64,000 bases of DNA from Tenggerimyces sp963762635. GTDB lineage: Bacteria > Actinomycetota > Actinomycetes > Propionibacteriales > Actinopolymorphaceae. Below, piece by piece: positions 34,229-42,627 of this stretch (within the stretch, counting starts at the first letter, position 1; each line of letters starts with the position of its first letter). Under the pieces are notes generated by a model. That model was not told the DNA's origin. It did not search any database and saw only the letters and a list, made by a program, of their open reading frames with translations. The DNA lies in contig CAVXLQ010000004.1 of the NCBI GenBank assembly GCA_963762635.1, forward strand, positions 496,001 to 560,000. The letters are read 5' to 3'. The position numbers and the translations under genes are program-made.

Positions 34229-34248
34229 ATAGTTCCGTTCAGAACTAT
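34229..34248. promoter_or_regulatory. Palindromic operator ATAGTTCCGTTCAGAACTAT
   Basis: Seven-base perfect arms ATAGTTC/GAACTAT flank six bases between the divergent MFS and MBL genes. The site is 45 bases upstream of the MFS start and 22 bases upstream of the MBL start. Size and symmetry fit a MarR-family dimer site; the nearby MarR gene is the likely partner. Confidence 0.6.
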
Positions 34249-34269
34249 AACTTTCGGGAGCTGTTGCGG

Positions 34270-34993
34270 ATGAGTGTGGAGCGGCGGTCGTTCGGGGACG
34301 TGGTGGTGTCCGCGTTGGTGGACGGGACGGGGCCGTTCTTCGAGGACCTTTCGGCGGCGTTCCCCTCTGCTGGGTTGGTCGGATCTTGGGAGCTCGACTT
34401 CCGCTGCTTCGCGCTGCGGTTGGCCGATGGGCGTTCTGTCCTGGTGGACGCGGGGATTGGGCCTTCGGTGGCCGGGTCGTCGACCTGGACGCCGGTGCCG
34501 GGGCGGTTGCCCTCGTTGCTCGCGGAGATCTCGTTGGCGCCGTCTGACGTGTCCGCGGTGGTGCTGACGCATCTGCACAGCGATCACGTGGGGTGGGCGG
34601 TGGTGGATGGTTCGCCGTACTTTCCCAACGCCCGTTACGTTTTGCAGCGTACGGAGTTCGAGTCGGTCGCCTCGGGGGTCGTGTCGCCGCTGCTGTCGTC
34701 TGGTTTACTGGACCTGGTCGACGGGTGGTCCGTGGTGGCGCAGGGGGTGGAGGTCGTGCCGACGCCGGGGCATACGCCGGGACATCAGTCCGTGCCTGGT
34801 CGGGACCGGCCTGGTGCTGACGGGGGACGTGCTCGTGCACGAGGTGCAGCTGGCGGATCCCGAGGTGGCTTACGCGTACGAGAGCGATCCGGAACTTGCG
34901 CGGTTCACCCGGCTGGAGCTGCTGGCGGACGCCCGTTCCCGCGGCGCACTGCTGGGGACGTCGCACCTGCGGGAGGCGTTTGTCCTTGCCTAG
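34270..34993 (+). pseudogene. Metallo-beta-lactamase-fold hydrolase, single frameshift
   Basis: The N-terminal frame from ATG 34270 has the metal motif LTHLHSDHVGW (HxHxDH) and the second histidine region VVPTPGHTPGHQSV. Near 34797 one extra C moves the homology to another frame, which continues GTGLVLTGDVLVHEVQLADP and ends FTRLELLADARSRGALLGTS...EAFVLA at 34993. The complete protein would be about 240 residues. The substrate is unknown, possibly a lactone or ester detoxified in concert with the divergent exporter. The indel could be genuine or an assembly error. Confidence 0.82.
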
Positions 34994-35487
34994 TTGACCG
35001 AACGGGTGCCGCGACGGCGGATGGCGGGGCCGAGGTGGGAGGGCTCGGCGAGCCGGCCGCCGGCGCCGACGAGGCGGACGAGAGAGTCGACGAAGACGGA
35101 ACGTTCGCGCGCGGGAAGCTCGTCGAGGATCTGCGCGTAGATGCCGTCGACGATGTCGCGGGCCTCCTTGACGATGGCGCGGCCCTGGTCGGTGACCTGC
35201 ACGATCCTGGCGCGTCGATCGGTGCTCGAGGGCTGCCGTAGGGCGTGGCCGGCGCGCTCGAGGCCGTCGACGGTGACGACCATCGTGGTCTTGTCGAGGA
35301 AGCAGAGGTCGCCGAGCTGCTTCTGCGTGAGCTCGCCGGTCTGCGCGGTGAGCAGCACGCAGTAGTCGCGGGTGGTGACGCCGAGGTGAGCGAGCCCCGC
35401 GGACATGTCGGTCGCGAGCGCGTAGGTCGCCTGGTTGAGCAGGAACATCAGGTCGGCCGCGAGCTCGGCGGGCGTTTCCGGCTTCAT
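34990..35487 (-). CDS. MarR-family transcriptional regulator
   Basis: 165 residues. The winged helix contains VTTRDYCVLLTAQTGELTQK, QLGDLCFLDKTTMVVTVDGL and the wing STDRRARIVQVTDQGR. It lies convergent with the MBL-fold gene and close to the MFS exporter, and probably represses them through the palindrome at 34229. It is related only distantly to the TamR-like protein at 30607. The effector is unknown. Confidence 0.88.
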   Translation of the reverse strand: MKPETPAELAADLMFLLNQATYALATDMSAGLAHLGVTTRDYCVLLTAQTGELTQKQLGDLCFLDKTTMVVTVDGLERAGHALRQPSSTDRRARIVQVTDQGRAIVKEARDIVDGIYAQILDELPARERSVFVDSLVRLVGAGGRLAEPSHLGPAIRRRGTRSVN

Positions 35488-35809
35488 GCTGTTGAGGTTA
35501 TCAGAGACGATCTACAACGGGATGATATTTAGGCGGAACGTTCTACGCCAAGCTGCTCGGTAGCGTGCAAGCCTGACGAGCGGCGTAGGTCGATCAGGAG
35601 GTGAGGTCCCTGCGCGATGGCGCTGCGCGATGCGAATGTCGTGATCGTGGCTAGCTCAGGGGTCGTTGCGAAGAAGAATCCGCACTAGCCAGCGGGTGGC
35701 CGGCAGGTAGGGGACGCGTGATGGCCGCGTGGTCGGCCCCGGTGTGCGATCGGCGGTGTCGGCTGACCCTGAGGTTCGGCAGCGTTCGTGACCTCGGGAG
35801 GTGCTGATC
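35488..35809. other. Intergenic region without a recognised gene
   Basis: 322 bases between the MarR gene and a DHFR-like gene. An A/T-richer start region (GATGATATTT) and a short palindrome GAACGTTC at 35536-35543 lie just upstream of the MarR gene and could be its promoter or operator. The rest shows no convincing coding frame or RNA fold. Confidence 0.4.
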
Positions 35810-36424
35810 ATGGGAAGGCTCGTGTTCTTCGCGCACGTCACTTTGGATGGTTTCATCACCACGGCGGAGGGCGAGCTGTGGGACAGGTTCGCCTGGGGCG
35901 AGGCGGAGATGGCTTACAACGTCGAGCTCTTCCGGCAGGCGGACACGTGGGTGTTCGGCAGGGGGTCGTACGACGCGATCGTCCCGTGGTGGACCGACGT
36001 CGCCGCGGGGAAGCCGGCGCCGGATGGGGCGGTGGTTTCGATGGTCGATCGGGAGTTCGCGGCCGTCTTCCGGGAGATGGCGAAGGTCGTGCTGTCGACG
36101 ACGTTCTCGGGTGACGCGTCAGTCCGGGTGATCGGGTCCGAGCTGCCTGGTGAGCTTCGAGCGCTCAAGGCCGCTACCAGCCGGGACCTCATGCTTTCCT
36201 GTGGTCCGGGTCTCCTCGCCCAGCTCGCGGAGCAGCCGGGTGTGGTCGACGACTACCTGGTAGTCGTGCACCCCACGAGCATCGGTAGCGGCGTCCAGCT
36301 GTTCGGCCAGCTGCGTCACGCGCTCCCCTTCGATCTCGTCGAATCCCGAGCGATGCCAGCGGGCAGCGTCGTCCTGAGGTATCGCGACGTCAGGCCGGGG
36401 GCTGAACGGGACCTAGGTACCTAG
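35810..36424 (+). CDS. Dihydrofolate-reductase-fold protein (RibD C-terminal type)
   Basis: 204 residues. Family marks are VFFAHVTLDGFITTAEGELW, TWVFGRGSYDAIVPWW, KVVLSTTF, RDLMLSCGPGLLAQL and FDLVESRAMPAGSVVLRYR. These actinobacterial proteins have the NADPH-binding fold of RibD/DHFR but no proven reaction. ATG 35810 has GGGAGG eight bases upstream. The product is clearly a paralogue of the protein at 47814-48404, and unlike that copy it keeps the LDGF segment. Confidence 0.85.
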   Translation: MGRLVFFAHVTLDGFITTAEGELWDRFAWGEAEMAYNVELFRQADTWVFGRGSYDAIVPWWTDVAAGKPAPDGAVVSMVDREFAAVFREMAKVVLSTTFSGDASVRVIGSELPGELRALKAATSRDLMLSCGPGLLAQLAEQPGVVDDYLVVVHPTSIGSGVQLFGQLRHALPFDLVESRAMPAGSVVLRYRDVRPGAERDLGT

Positions 36425-36546
36425 TCGTACGACCGCGGGACTAGGTAGGTCGCGGCGGCCAAACCTACGCACGTCGCTCCTCATGGCTGGCCGGCTCTTT
36501 CGGACCACAATTGAGCTATCAGCCAAGAACCGTCAAGGAGCACAAG

Positions 36547-36750
36547 ATGTTGACCGAACTCGCGATCCTCGAAGTCGCCAAGACCAAGCAGGCCGACCTC
36601 ATCGCCGAGGCACAGCGCTACCACCGGCAGGCAGCCGCCCGCCGCCACGCTCGCGCGCAGTCCGAACTCGGGTCACGCTCCCCGGTACGAGCGGGACCCC
36701 GACTGCCGCACCAGCGCCAGGAGGCGCCAGCGGAACAGAAGGTCGCCTAG
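36547..36750 (+). CDS. Small hypothetical protein
   Basis: 67 residues from ATG 36547, six bases after AAGGAG. The N-terminal half is an amphipathic helix (MLTELAILEVAKTKQADLIA, EAQRYHRQAAARRHAR). The C-terminal half is Pro/Arg-rich and probably disordered. Good ribosome binding site and a strong terminator downstream support expression. The function is unknown. Confidence 0.6.
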   Translation: MLTELAILEVAKTKQADLIAEAQRYHRQAAARRHARAQSELGSRSPVRAGPRLPHQRQEAPAEQKVA

Positions 36751-36761
36751 CTAGAAGCAAC

Positions 36762-36802
36762 CAGAGCGCGCCCTGAGCCGAACGAGCTCGGGGCGCGTTC
36801 TG
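36762..36802 (+). terminator. Strong hairpin terminator
   Basis: A 17-base stem with two mismatches (CAGAGCGCGCCCTGAGC against GCTCGGGGCGCGTTCTG) closes a seven-base loop. It lies 12 bases after the stop of the small gene at 36547-36750. Confidence 0.7.
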
Positions 36803-37112
36803 ACAGCTTGCTCCGCCACGCCCTGGCACACACCTGGGGCGGACGAGGACGGCAACGCCCCCGAGCGCCTCCAACCTCGCGAACCCTGTGAACGACGGCT
36901 CAATCGCGCTGAGGTCTCGCAATTGGCCTGTGTGCGCCCGCGCCCTGGGTCTCCAACCTGCTGGAGAATGATCCGTTCTGCTGGATCTTCCGATGTCAGC
37001 TGACAGGAACCCGCGACGTCCCGGCGGCCCTGCCGTTGCGGCAATCGGGCCTGCGTGCGCCCTTCATCACGCACGGGAGCCAAAGGGCAGGTTGCCTCGG
37101 ACCGCCAGTGGA
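36803..37112. other. Intergenic region without a recognised gene
   Basis: 310 bases between the terminator and the 3' end of the lipoprotein gene on the other strand. Base composition drops below that of the core here. No frame gives a recognisable protein, and no repeat or RNA was seen. Confidence 0.35.
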
Positions 37113-37743
37113 TCACGATGCTGCTTTACACCCAGCTGTCTTGTCCTCGGGGGCGCATAGAGTGACGCCGAACGGAATGTTCAACTTGCCCTCGCCCTGC
37201 CCATCCGAGTACACAACGGTGAGGCTGTCGTAGGAACCGGAACTGCTCGAGGTCCTCTCCACCTGTACGGCGAACTCCGTGAGGCTGCCTGCTGCAGAAT
37301 CACTTTCAAGATCCTTTGGGCAACGTGTGCCCACGGTGACCGGCTCCTCCGTGGGGAAGCCGAGGTCTTGCAAGGGCTCGGCTGAATCGGCGAGTGAGTA
37401 GTCGCCCGTGGCGTTCGGGTTCGGTCTCGTGGCAAATTCCGTGACCCGGATCTCGCCACCGACGCCCTGCAATTCGACCTTCTCGATAGTGACTGATCCG
37501 GGGCGTGAGATGCACAACATCATTGAGCCAAAGGAGTAGGGCGCCGACAACTTGGTCTTCGGGATCGTCCCCCTCGATCCTACTTCCGCTGCCGGGCATT
37601 TCCAGCTTGATTGACGGTGCTGTACCTCCCGGACCGCATGCCGTTGCGGCAAGGACTGTAGAGCATGCGAGAAGCCCCAGGGCAGTCCGGATGGTGGCCC
37701 GCTCAGTGCGGGCCACCATTCGGATGGACTCAAGTAGATTCAT
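37113..37743 (-). pseudogene. Putative lipoprotein with a frameshift in a run of five Gs
   Basis: ATG 37743 starts a lipoprotein signal: Arg-rich n-region, hydrophobic stretch ALGLLACSTVLAATAC with a lipobox-like ATAC, then GPGGTAPSIKLEMPGSG. The frame moves at a G5 run (C5 on the plus strand, 37569-37573). Removing one G joins it to TIPKTKLSAPYSFGSMML, ISRPGSVTIEKVELQGVGGE and the C-terminal half ending at 37113. The full protein would be about 209 residues, secreted and lipid-anchored. The family is unknown. It follows the secreted protein gene at 37750 by six bases, so they form an operon. Confidence 0.65.
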
Positions 37744-37749
37744 CTGTCC

Positions 37750-38904
37750 CTACGGATTCTTTGACTGAGCTTCCTTGGCGGACACCCAGCCTAGGGGTTC
37801 GCTCCCGCACAGCAAAGTACCTCTGGAGTTGACCACCTTCCAAGTGATCTTGGTCTCTTGGTTCCAGCCGGACTGGGCGCTGACGGCGATCGGTCCAACG
37901 TCAACGCCGCCGGAGTACGTCGCGTTCTTGCCGTCGTACTTCGAGTAGGTCCCGAGCTGGGTCTTGTGCGCGCAGTATGGCCAGTTCGGCGTACCTGTGT
38001 TGAGGTAGCGCGCCAGGATGTCATAGGTACCGTTTGGCTGCCGATACCACGTGCCATCGCACAGGTCCAAGAAGTCGCGATAGTTGACACGGTTCCACAC
38101 GGTGTACGAGCCCACGAAGAAGGGATCGGCCCCCTCGCCTGCAAGTGCCCTCTTCACCGTGCCGCCCGCGGTCCACGAGGGCGACATGCCCCCCTTGACG
38201 GCAATGCCTAGAGAGTGATCGGTACCGACCGACTGGAACATGCTGGCTGGGGCGTAGTCGTCCGCGATCAAGCGGGCGAACACCTCGTAGAGACCGTAAT
38301 GCCAGTCCTTCGCCTCGACCCAGCATGCCGGCTGATCCCAGAGAGGGCTTACCGGCTGCTTCATGGGCTTGAACGTTCCCGACGGGTCCGTAACCGACGG
38401 CGACCCTTCAAGATCGAAGTTAATCACCTGGTCAGTGGAGTTCTCCGAATCGTCGCCTGACCCGTCGGCGACCCACCCGCCGGCGTCCGATGTTCCGTCA
38501 GAAGCATAGACAGCCGAGAAGCTCCAACTCGTCTCGCTCCTTCCGTCGGTAGCGAAGATGGTGAAGTCGACTGTCCCGTCGGGCTCGCGATATTCTGCGG
38601 GAATCGACGCCGGATTGGCGGTCGCTTGGAAAGATCCGTCAGATGTGATCTGACCTTTGGACAACGTCAATGTTTCCAGGCGCTCGCCCTTGGCGGCGTT
38701 CTTGAGAATCTCCTGGTTCGGCCATGCGCGGAGAAGGAACTGCGACTGAGACGCATTCGCTACTTCCGACTTGAGTGTCCCGCTCACGACCACGTCGCCT
38801 TGATTGATGGTCGTATCAGCGGGGGCTGCGGACGCCACGCCTCCGAGCGCAACCGGAATCCCCAATCCGGCAGAAAGGCATGCTGCAGCTAACCGACTAG
38901 GCAT
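37750..38904 (-). CDS. Secreted hypothetical protein
   Basis: 384 residues from ATG 38904, just after GGGGGAG. A classical signal peptide is present (PSRLAAACLSAGLGIPVALG, cleavage probably after VASAAPA). The mature part is rich in Ser, Thr, Asp and Gly, with Trp-containing segments such as PACWVEAKDWHYGLYEVFAR and VDVGPIAVSAQSGWNQETKI. It has six or so Cys residues that could form disulfides. I do not recognise the family. Codon use and base composition are less GC-rich than the flanking core, which suggests acquisition by transfer. Confidence 0.7.
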   Translation of the reverse strand: MPSRLAAACLSAGLGIPVALGGVASAAPADTTINQGDVVVSGTLKSEVANASQSQFLLRAWPNQEILKNAAKGERLETLTLSKGQITSDGSFQATANPASIPAEYREPDGTVDFTIFATDGRSETSWSFSAVYASDGTSDAGGWVADGSGDDSENSTDQVINFDLEGSPSVTDPSGTFKPMKQPVSPLWDQPACWVEAKDWHYGLYEVFARLIADDYAPASMFQSVGTDHSLGIAVKGGMSPSWTAGGTVKRALAGEGADPFFVGSYTVWNRVNYRDFLDLCDGTWYRQPNGTYDILARYLNTGTPNWPYCAHKTQLGTYSKYDGKNATYSGGVDVGPIAVSAQSGWNQETKITWKVVNSRGTLLCGSEPLGWVSAKEAQSKNP

Positions 38905-39059
38905 TGCTCCCCCTTCCTCTCCGCAAAAGCGGAGAGCACCCCATCCCCGATAGAGGGGCGCGAAAAGTAGCCGCACAGTCTTCTTGCCGAAACCATCTGA
39001 CAAGGACCGAAAAGGCCGCAGTTAGGCGTTTGTCAAGACCGTTATGGTCATTAGCCGGT

Positions 39060-39102
39060 CGATTCGCGGTCGATTCGCGGTCAAACGCGGCCGATTCGCG
39101 GT
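39060..39102. repeat. Three copies of CGATTCGCGGT
   Basis: Copies start at 39060, 39071 and 39092; the first two are directly adjacent. They lie about 160-200 bases upstream of the secreted-protein gene on the minus strand and could be binding sites or a short tandem duplication. Confidence 0.5.
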
Positions 39103-39112
39103 CGCCCCGGCC

Positions 39113-39135
39113 TTGTTGACGCATAGCGTCAACAA
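39113..39135. promoter_or_regulatory. Perfect palindrome with 10-base arms
   Basis: TTGTTGACGC (39113-39122) and GCGTCAACAA (39126-39135) are separated by ATA. A second partial half-site (AGTTGACAACT) follows at about 39144. The site is in the non-coding region between the lower-GC secreted-protein operon and tRNA-Gln, and has the shape of an operator. Confidence 0.5.
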
Positions 39136-39503
39136 TTCGCCTCAGTTGACAACTAACTTTTGAGACAGAGAGTAGACCCGCGGGAGTGCGAGGGCTACCG
39201 CTCGGATGGGCCTCGTCGGACCCCTCGCGTAGCTCGATGCTCGGCTACGCCGGAGCGTGAGGTCAGGCGCTCGTGGGCCACGTTCGGTGGTGCTGGTTCC
39301 ACTCAGATACGTGTCCTTGTCCCTGGCTGGCTCAACGCCTGCATAGACCCGATCCTCGTTGGGACTTCCCACGTCTTTGGATCGAGCCTCTCACCCGACG
39401 CTTGCTGCCGCCAGCCATGGGCGGATTCCGAGCCATGGGCATGACCTTGGGCATGGTTGAGGTCGGTAAACGCGTACGCCTCTTTTGCCTGGCACAGAGT
39501 GTG
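39136..39503. other. Non-coding region between the palindrome and tRNA-Gln
   Basis: About 370 bases with only short chance frames. No integrase fragment, second tRNA or copy of the tRNA 3' end was found by eye. The position directly 3' of tRNA-Gln is a usual place for integrated elements, so remnants are possible. Confidence 0.3.
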
Positions 39504-39574
39504 CTGGGGCGGGAGGACTCGAACCCCCATCAGCAGAACCAAAATCTGCGGTCTTGCCCTTAGACGACGCCCCA
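39504..39574 (-). tRNA. tRNA-Gln (anticodon UUG)
   Basis: The minus strand folds as a cloverleaf of 71 bases. The acceptor TGGGGCG pairs with CGCCCCA, followed by discriminator G, as usual for glutamine. The anticodon arm is GCAGA-TTTTGGT-TCTGC with TTG at 34-36. The T arm carries GGTTCGAGTCC. The CCA end is not encoded (CAC follows). Confidence 0.95.
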
Positions 39575-39658
39575 TGGGAGGTGGCACCAGCGTAGCGGCT
39601 GGGGCCGAGGGGAGACTCTAGCGAGGCCCTTTGGCGGGTGCACGCGAGAATGGGGGGC

Positions 39659-40027
39659 ATGAGTACTGCGGAGCCAGTTCCGGCGCAGCCTGAGCCGGCC
39701 AAGGAGCCTGAGCGGCAGATGTGGAACGGGTCGGCGTGGTTGGGGTTGGCGTTCGCCGGCGTCGCGTTCCTCGGCAACCTGCTGTTCGGCTGGGGGTGGA
39801 CGATGTTCGCGGCCGCGTTCGGGCTGGCGTTCAGCATCACCGGGATCGTGCGGGTCTACCGGCAGCGGGCCACCAACGGACCGATCGCCTACACGGCGTT
39901 CGGGTTGGCGGTCGCCACGATCGTCATGAGCTTCATCTGGTCCGCCCGGGCCGAGCCGTGCCTGCCGTTCCAGCACCAGGAGGCCAGGTACCAGCAGTGC
40001 CTCGACGAGCACATCGGCCTGCTCTGA
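39659..40027 (+). CDS. Small two-helix membrane protein
   Basis: 122 residues. A Pro/Glu-rich cytoplasmic N-terminus precedes membrane segments SAWLGLAFAGVAFLGNLLFG, WTMFAAAFGLAFSITGIVRV and IAYTAFGLAVATIVMSFIW. This is the layout of DUF4190-like proteins. A short extracytoplasmic tail holds two Cys. The function is unknown. It starts 84 bases from tRNA-Gln on the other strand. Confidence 0.65.
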   Translation: MSTAEPVPAQPEPAKEPERQMWNGSAWLGLAFAGVAFLGNLLFGWGWTMFAAAFGLAFSITGIVRVYRQRATNGPIAYTAFGLAVATIVMSFIWSARAEPCLPFQHQEARYQQCLDEHIGLL

Positions 40028-40032
40028 CACGG

Positions 40033-40969
40033 CTAGGGCAGCCAGCTCACCTTGCCGCGCAGCAACGCGTAGCCGACGAACGCCACCACGTCGATCAACG
40101 TGTGGGCGATGACGAGCGGCCACAGTCTGTTCGTGCGCTGCCATAACCGGCCGAAAACCAGCCCCATCGCCACGTTCCCGACGAATCCCGGCAGCCCCTG
40201 GTACAGGTGGTACGAGCCCCGCAGCACCGCCGCCGCCAGCAGCGCCAGGTTCTCCGACCAGGCCAGCTGCCGGAAGCGGGTCAGCAGGTACCCGACGACG
40301 AGCACCTCCTCGGCCCACGCGTTGCCGAACGCCGACAGGATCAGCACGCCCGTACGCCACCAGGTGTCGTCCAACGTCGACGGCTGTACGGCCAGGCTCT
40401 GCCCGAGCGCCCGCCCGACCAGGAACACGCCCAGGCCGGCGATGCCGATGAACGCCGCGATCCCGCTCCCCGCCAGCAGGTCACGCCAAGGGCGAGTCCG
40501 ATCCAGCCCGATCGACGCCAGCTTGAGCCCCGCACGCCACAGCAGATAAAGCCCTAGCGCACCCCACGCGAGCAGCCGCAGCACGCTCGTCAGCTGCATC
40601 AGCAGGTCGATGAGCTGCTCCGCGGCGAGCGGCGGGTTCAGCGTGACGGTCTGCTGGCTCAGCGGCGTCGTGTCCAACGCGGCGTCGATCAACGACAGCA
40701 GCGACCGGAGCCCCGACAGCCCGAACGTGATCGCGAACACGATCAGCAGCTCGATCGTCAACGCGCGCCGCTCGTCCCGCGGCACCGCGCCGGGGAAGTC
40801 GGGCCGGGCGGGGTTCAACCAGGCGAGAACGCTCACGAGAGCGAAAACTATCTGCCCAAGCCCGGGCATAGGGCCCCAGGCGCCGATCGGCGAGCCATCC
40901 CACGAGAACGAACGAGCCGAGTCCGGCGACGCCGAACACCAACGACAGCAGGCCATCCACGAGAGTCAT
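40033..40969 (-). pseudogene. CPBP-family intramembrane protease, N-terminal frameshift
   Basis: ATG 40969 (or GTG 40960, better spaced from GGAGG) begins DGLLSLVFGVAGLGSFVLVG, a first membrane helix. Near 40855 the frame changes and homology continues as GQIVFALVSVLAWLNPARPD. The CPBP core follows: FGNAWAEEVLVVGYLLTRFR (the EExxxR motif has lost its Arg, as in some actinobacterial members), LRGSYHLYQGLPGF and VIAHTLIDVVAFVGY. CPBP proteins are membrane-embedded proteases or bacteriocin-immunity relatives. The full product would be about 311 residues. The indel may be real or an assembly error. Confidence 0.75.
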
Positions 40970-41039
40970 ACCTCCATGCTCCGCGCGAGGGCAGGCACGA
41001 AACAGTGGCAAGAATGCCGAGATCCGATAGATTCTGGCC

Positions 41040-41972
41040 ATGCACACTGTGGCGATCCTCGCCCTCGAGAGGTGCGGGGCGATGGACCTGACGTTGCCCA
41101 CGCTGGTGTTCCGGCAGCCGCTGTACCGGGTCTGGATCTGCGGGCCGCCCGTGACCGCGACGTTCCCCGGCGGGGTGCCCGGCTTCGAGGTCGTTCCGCC
41201 GCACTCCTGGGCGGAGGCCTTGGACGCCGACACGATCCTGGTCCCCGGGCTCTGCGACTATTTCGACCCGGCACCGCCCGAGGTGTACGAGCTGCTCCGC
41301 GAGGCACACCGTCGCGGCAAGCGGATCGGGTCGATCTGCGACGGGGTGTTCGTGCTCGCGGCGGCAGGACTCCTGGATGGGCGACGGGCCGCCGCGTACT
41401 GGTGCCTCGCCGACGAGCTCGCCGCCCGCTATCCCCGGATCCGCGTGGACGACGCCGTTCTCTTCGTCGACGACGGCGACATCGTCAGCTCCGCCGGAGG
41501 CGCCGCCGCGCTCGATCTGTGCCTGCACCTGGTGCAGCGCGACTACGGCTCGGCGGCAGCGGCCGACGCCGCGCGGTACGCGGTGATGCCGCTGGCGCGG
41601 GACGGCGGGCAGGCCCAGTTCATCGCCTACCCCGAGCCGGAGTCCGGCGGCAGCCTCGAGCCGGTGATGCACTGGATGGAGGATCGCCTCGACCAGGACC
41701 TCACGCTGGCGGACATCGCGGACCAGGCGGCGACCAGCGTACGGTCGCTCAACCGGCGGTTCCGCGAACAGACCGGCACGACCCCGCTGCAGTGGCTGAT
41801 CCGCCGCCGCCTCCGGCGGGCGCGCGAGCTGTTGGAGACGACCGAGCTGTCGGTCGAGGAGATCGCGCCGCGCGCCGGGTTCGGAACGGCGATCGCCCTA
41901 CGCCAGCACTTCCGCCGCACGCTCGGCACGACGCCGGTCGCCTACCGCAGGGCGTTCACTCCGCTTCGTTGA
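41040..41972 (+). CDS. GlxA-type AraC-family regulator (DJ-1/PfpI domain + HTH)
   Basis: 310 residues. The N-terminal 190 form a DJ-1/PfpI-like domain (LALERCGAMDLTLPTLVF, TILVPGLCDYFD, RIGSICDGVFVLAAAGLLDG) with a nucleophile-elbow-like Cys. The C-terminal part is an AraC HTH pair (LTLADIADQAATSVRSLNRR, FREQTGTTPLQWLIRRRLRR, VEEIAPRAGFGTAIALRQHF). The effector is unknown. It starts 70 bases from the divergent CPBP gene and overlaps the convergent acetyltransferase by 17 bases. Confidence 0.9.
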   Translation: MHTVAILALERCGAMDLTLPTLVFRQPLYRVWICGPPVTATFPGGVPGFEVVPPHSWAEALDADTILVPGLCDYFDPAPPEVYELLREAHRRGKRIGSICDGVFVLAAAGLLDGRRAAAYWCLADELAARYPRIRVDDAVLFVDDGDIVSSAGGAAALDLCLHLVQRDYGSAAAADAARYAVMPLARDGGQAQFIAYPEPESGGSLEPVMHWMEDRLDQDLTLADIADQAATSVRSLNRRFREQTGTTPLQWLIRRRLRRARELLETTELSVEEIAPRAGFGTAIALRQHFRRTLGTTPVAYRRAFTPLR

Positions 41973-42507
41973 GAATCCCCATGATCAGCGCGTCGTACCG
42001 CTCGCCCTCCCACAGCAGCGCGTGCCGCAGCCGGCCCTCGACCTCGAACCCGCACCGCTCGTACGCCCGGATCGCGCGGGTGTTGAACGCGTACACCTCG
42101 AGCGACATCCGGTGCAGCTTGACGACCTCGAACGCGTACGCGATCACGAGCCGGATCGCCTCCGAGCCGTACCCGCGGTCGCGGTAGTCCTGACCCAGCC
42201 AGAGCCGCATCGAGACAGACTCGTTCGGCCCGTCCAGGTCGTTCAGCACGATCTCGCCCGCGAACTCGCCGTTGTCCTTCTCGATGATCGCCAGGTCGAG
42301 CCGGTCCTTCTGGTCCTTGCGCGTCGACAGCCACTGCCGGCCGGCCTCCAACGACGGGGTGCCGCCGTGCGAGCCGGTCAGCCGATCGAGGTCGGGCTCT
42401 TGCATCTGCTTGAAGAACGGGTCCAGATGCTCGATTCCCAGGGGCTCGAGGCGGAGCCGCTCACCGTGCAGAGTCGGCTTGTTCTCGAGCGCGGACAGAT
42501 TGATCAC
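41956..42507 (-). CDS. GNAT-family acetyltransferase, RimJ/RimL type
   Basis: 183 residues from GTG 42507. Typical segments are ERLRLEPLGIEHLDPFFKQM, GEIVLNDLDGPNESVSMRLW, the CoA loop QDYRDRGYGSEAIRLVIAYA, and NTRAIRAYERCGFEVEGRLR. Members acetylate ribosomal protein N-termini or small amines; this one is unassigned. Confidence 0.87.
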   Translation of the reverse strand: MINLSALENKPTLHGERLRLEPLGIEHLDPFFKQMQEPDLDRLTGSHGGTPSLEAGRQWLSTRKDQKDRLDLAIIEKDNGEFAGEIVLNDLDGPNESVSMRLWLGQDYRDRGYGSEAIRLVIAYAFEVVKLHRMSLEVYAFNTRAIRAYERCGFEVEGRLRHALLWEGERYDALIMGILNEAE

Positions 42508-42627
42508 GGCTCATGCCTACCAGACGGGGATGAGAGCGGCCACGCACTTATGGGCGAGGCGAGCCGTGGGGCTAGATGGGGTCGTGGACGGCGATCAGCT
42601 CGCGGACGTACGCCGCCGCGCGTTCGG

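Noticed and set aside
39142..39372. A protein-coding gene in the region 3' of tRNA-Gln
   Set aside because: The frames give low-complexity translations without a start signal or family resemblance.
36751..39503. An integrated element with att direct repeats at tRNA-Gln
   Set aside because: No second copy of the tRNA 3' end and no integrase was found by eye. Only the composition and position remain as hints, given as a finding with moderate interest.
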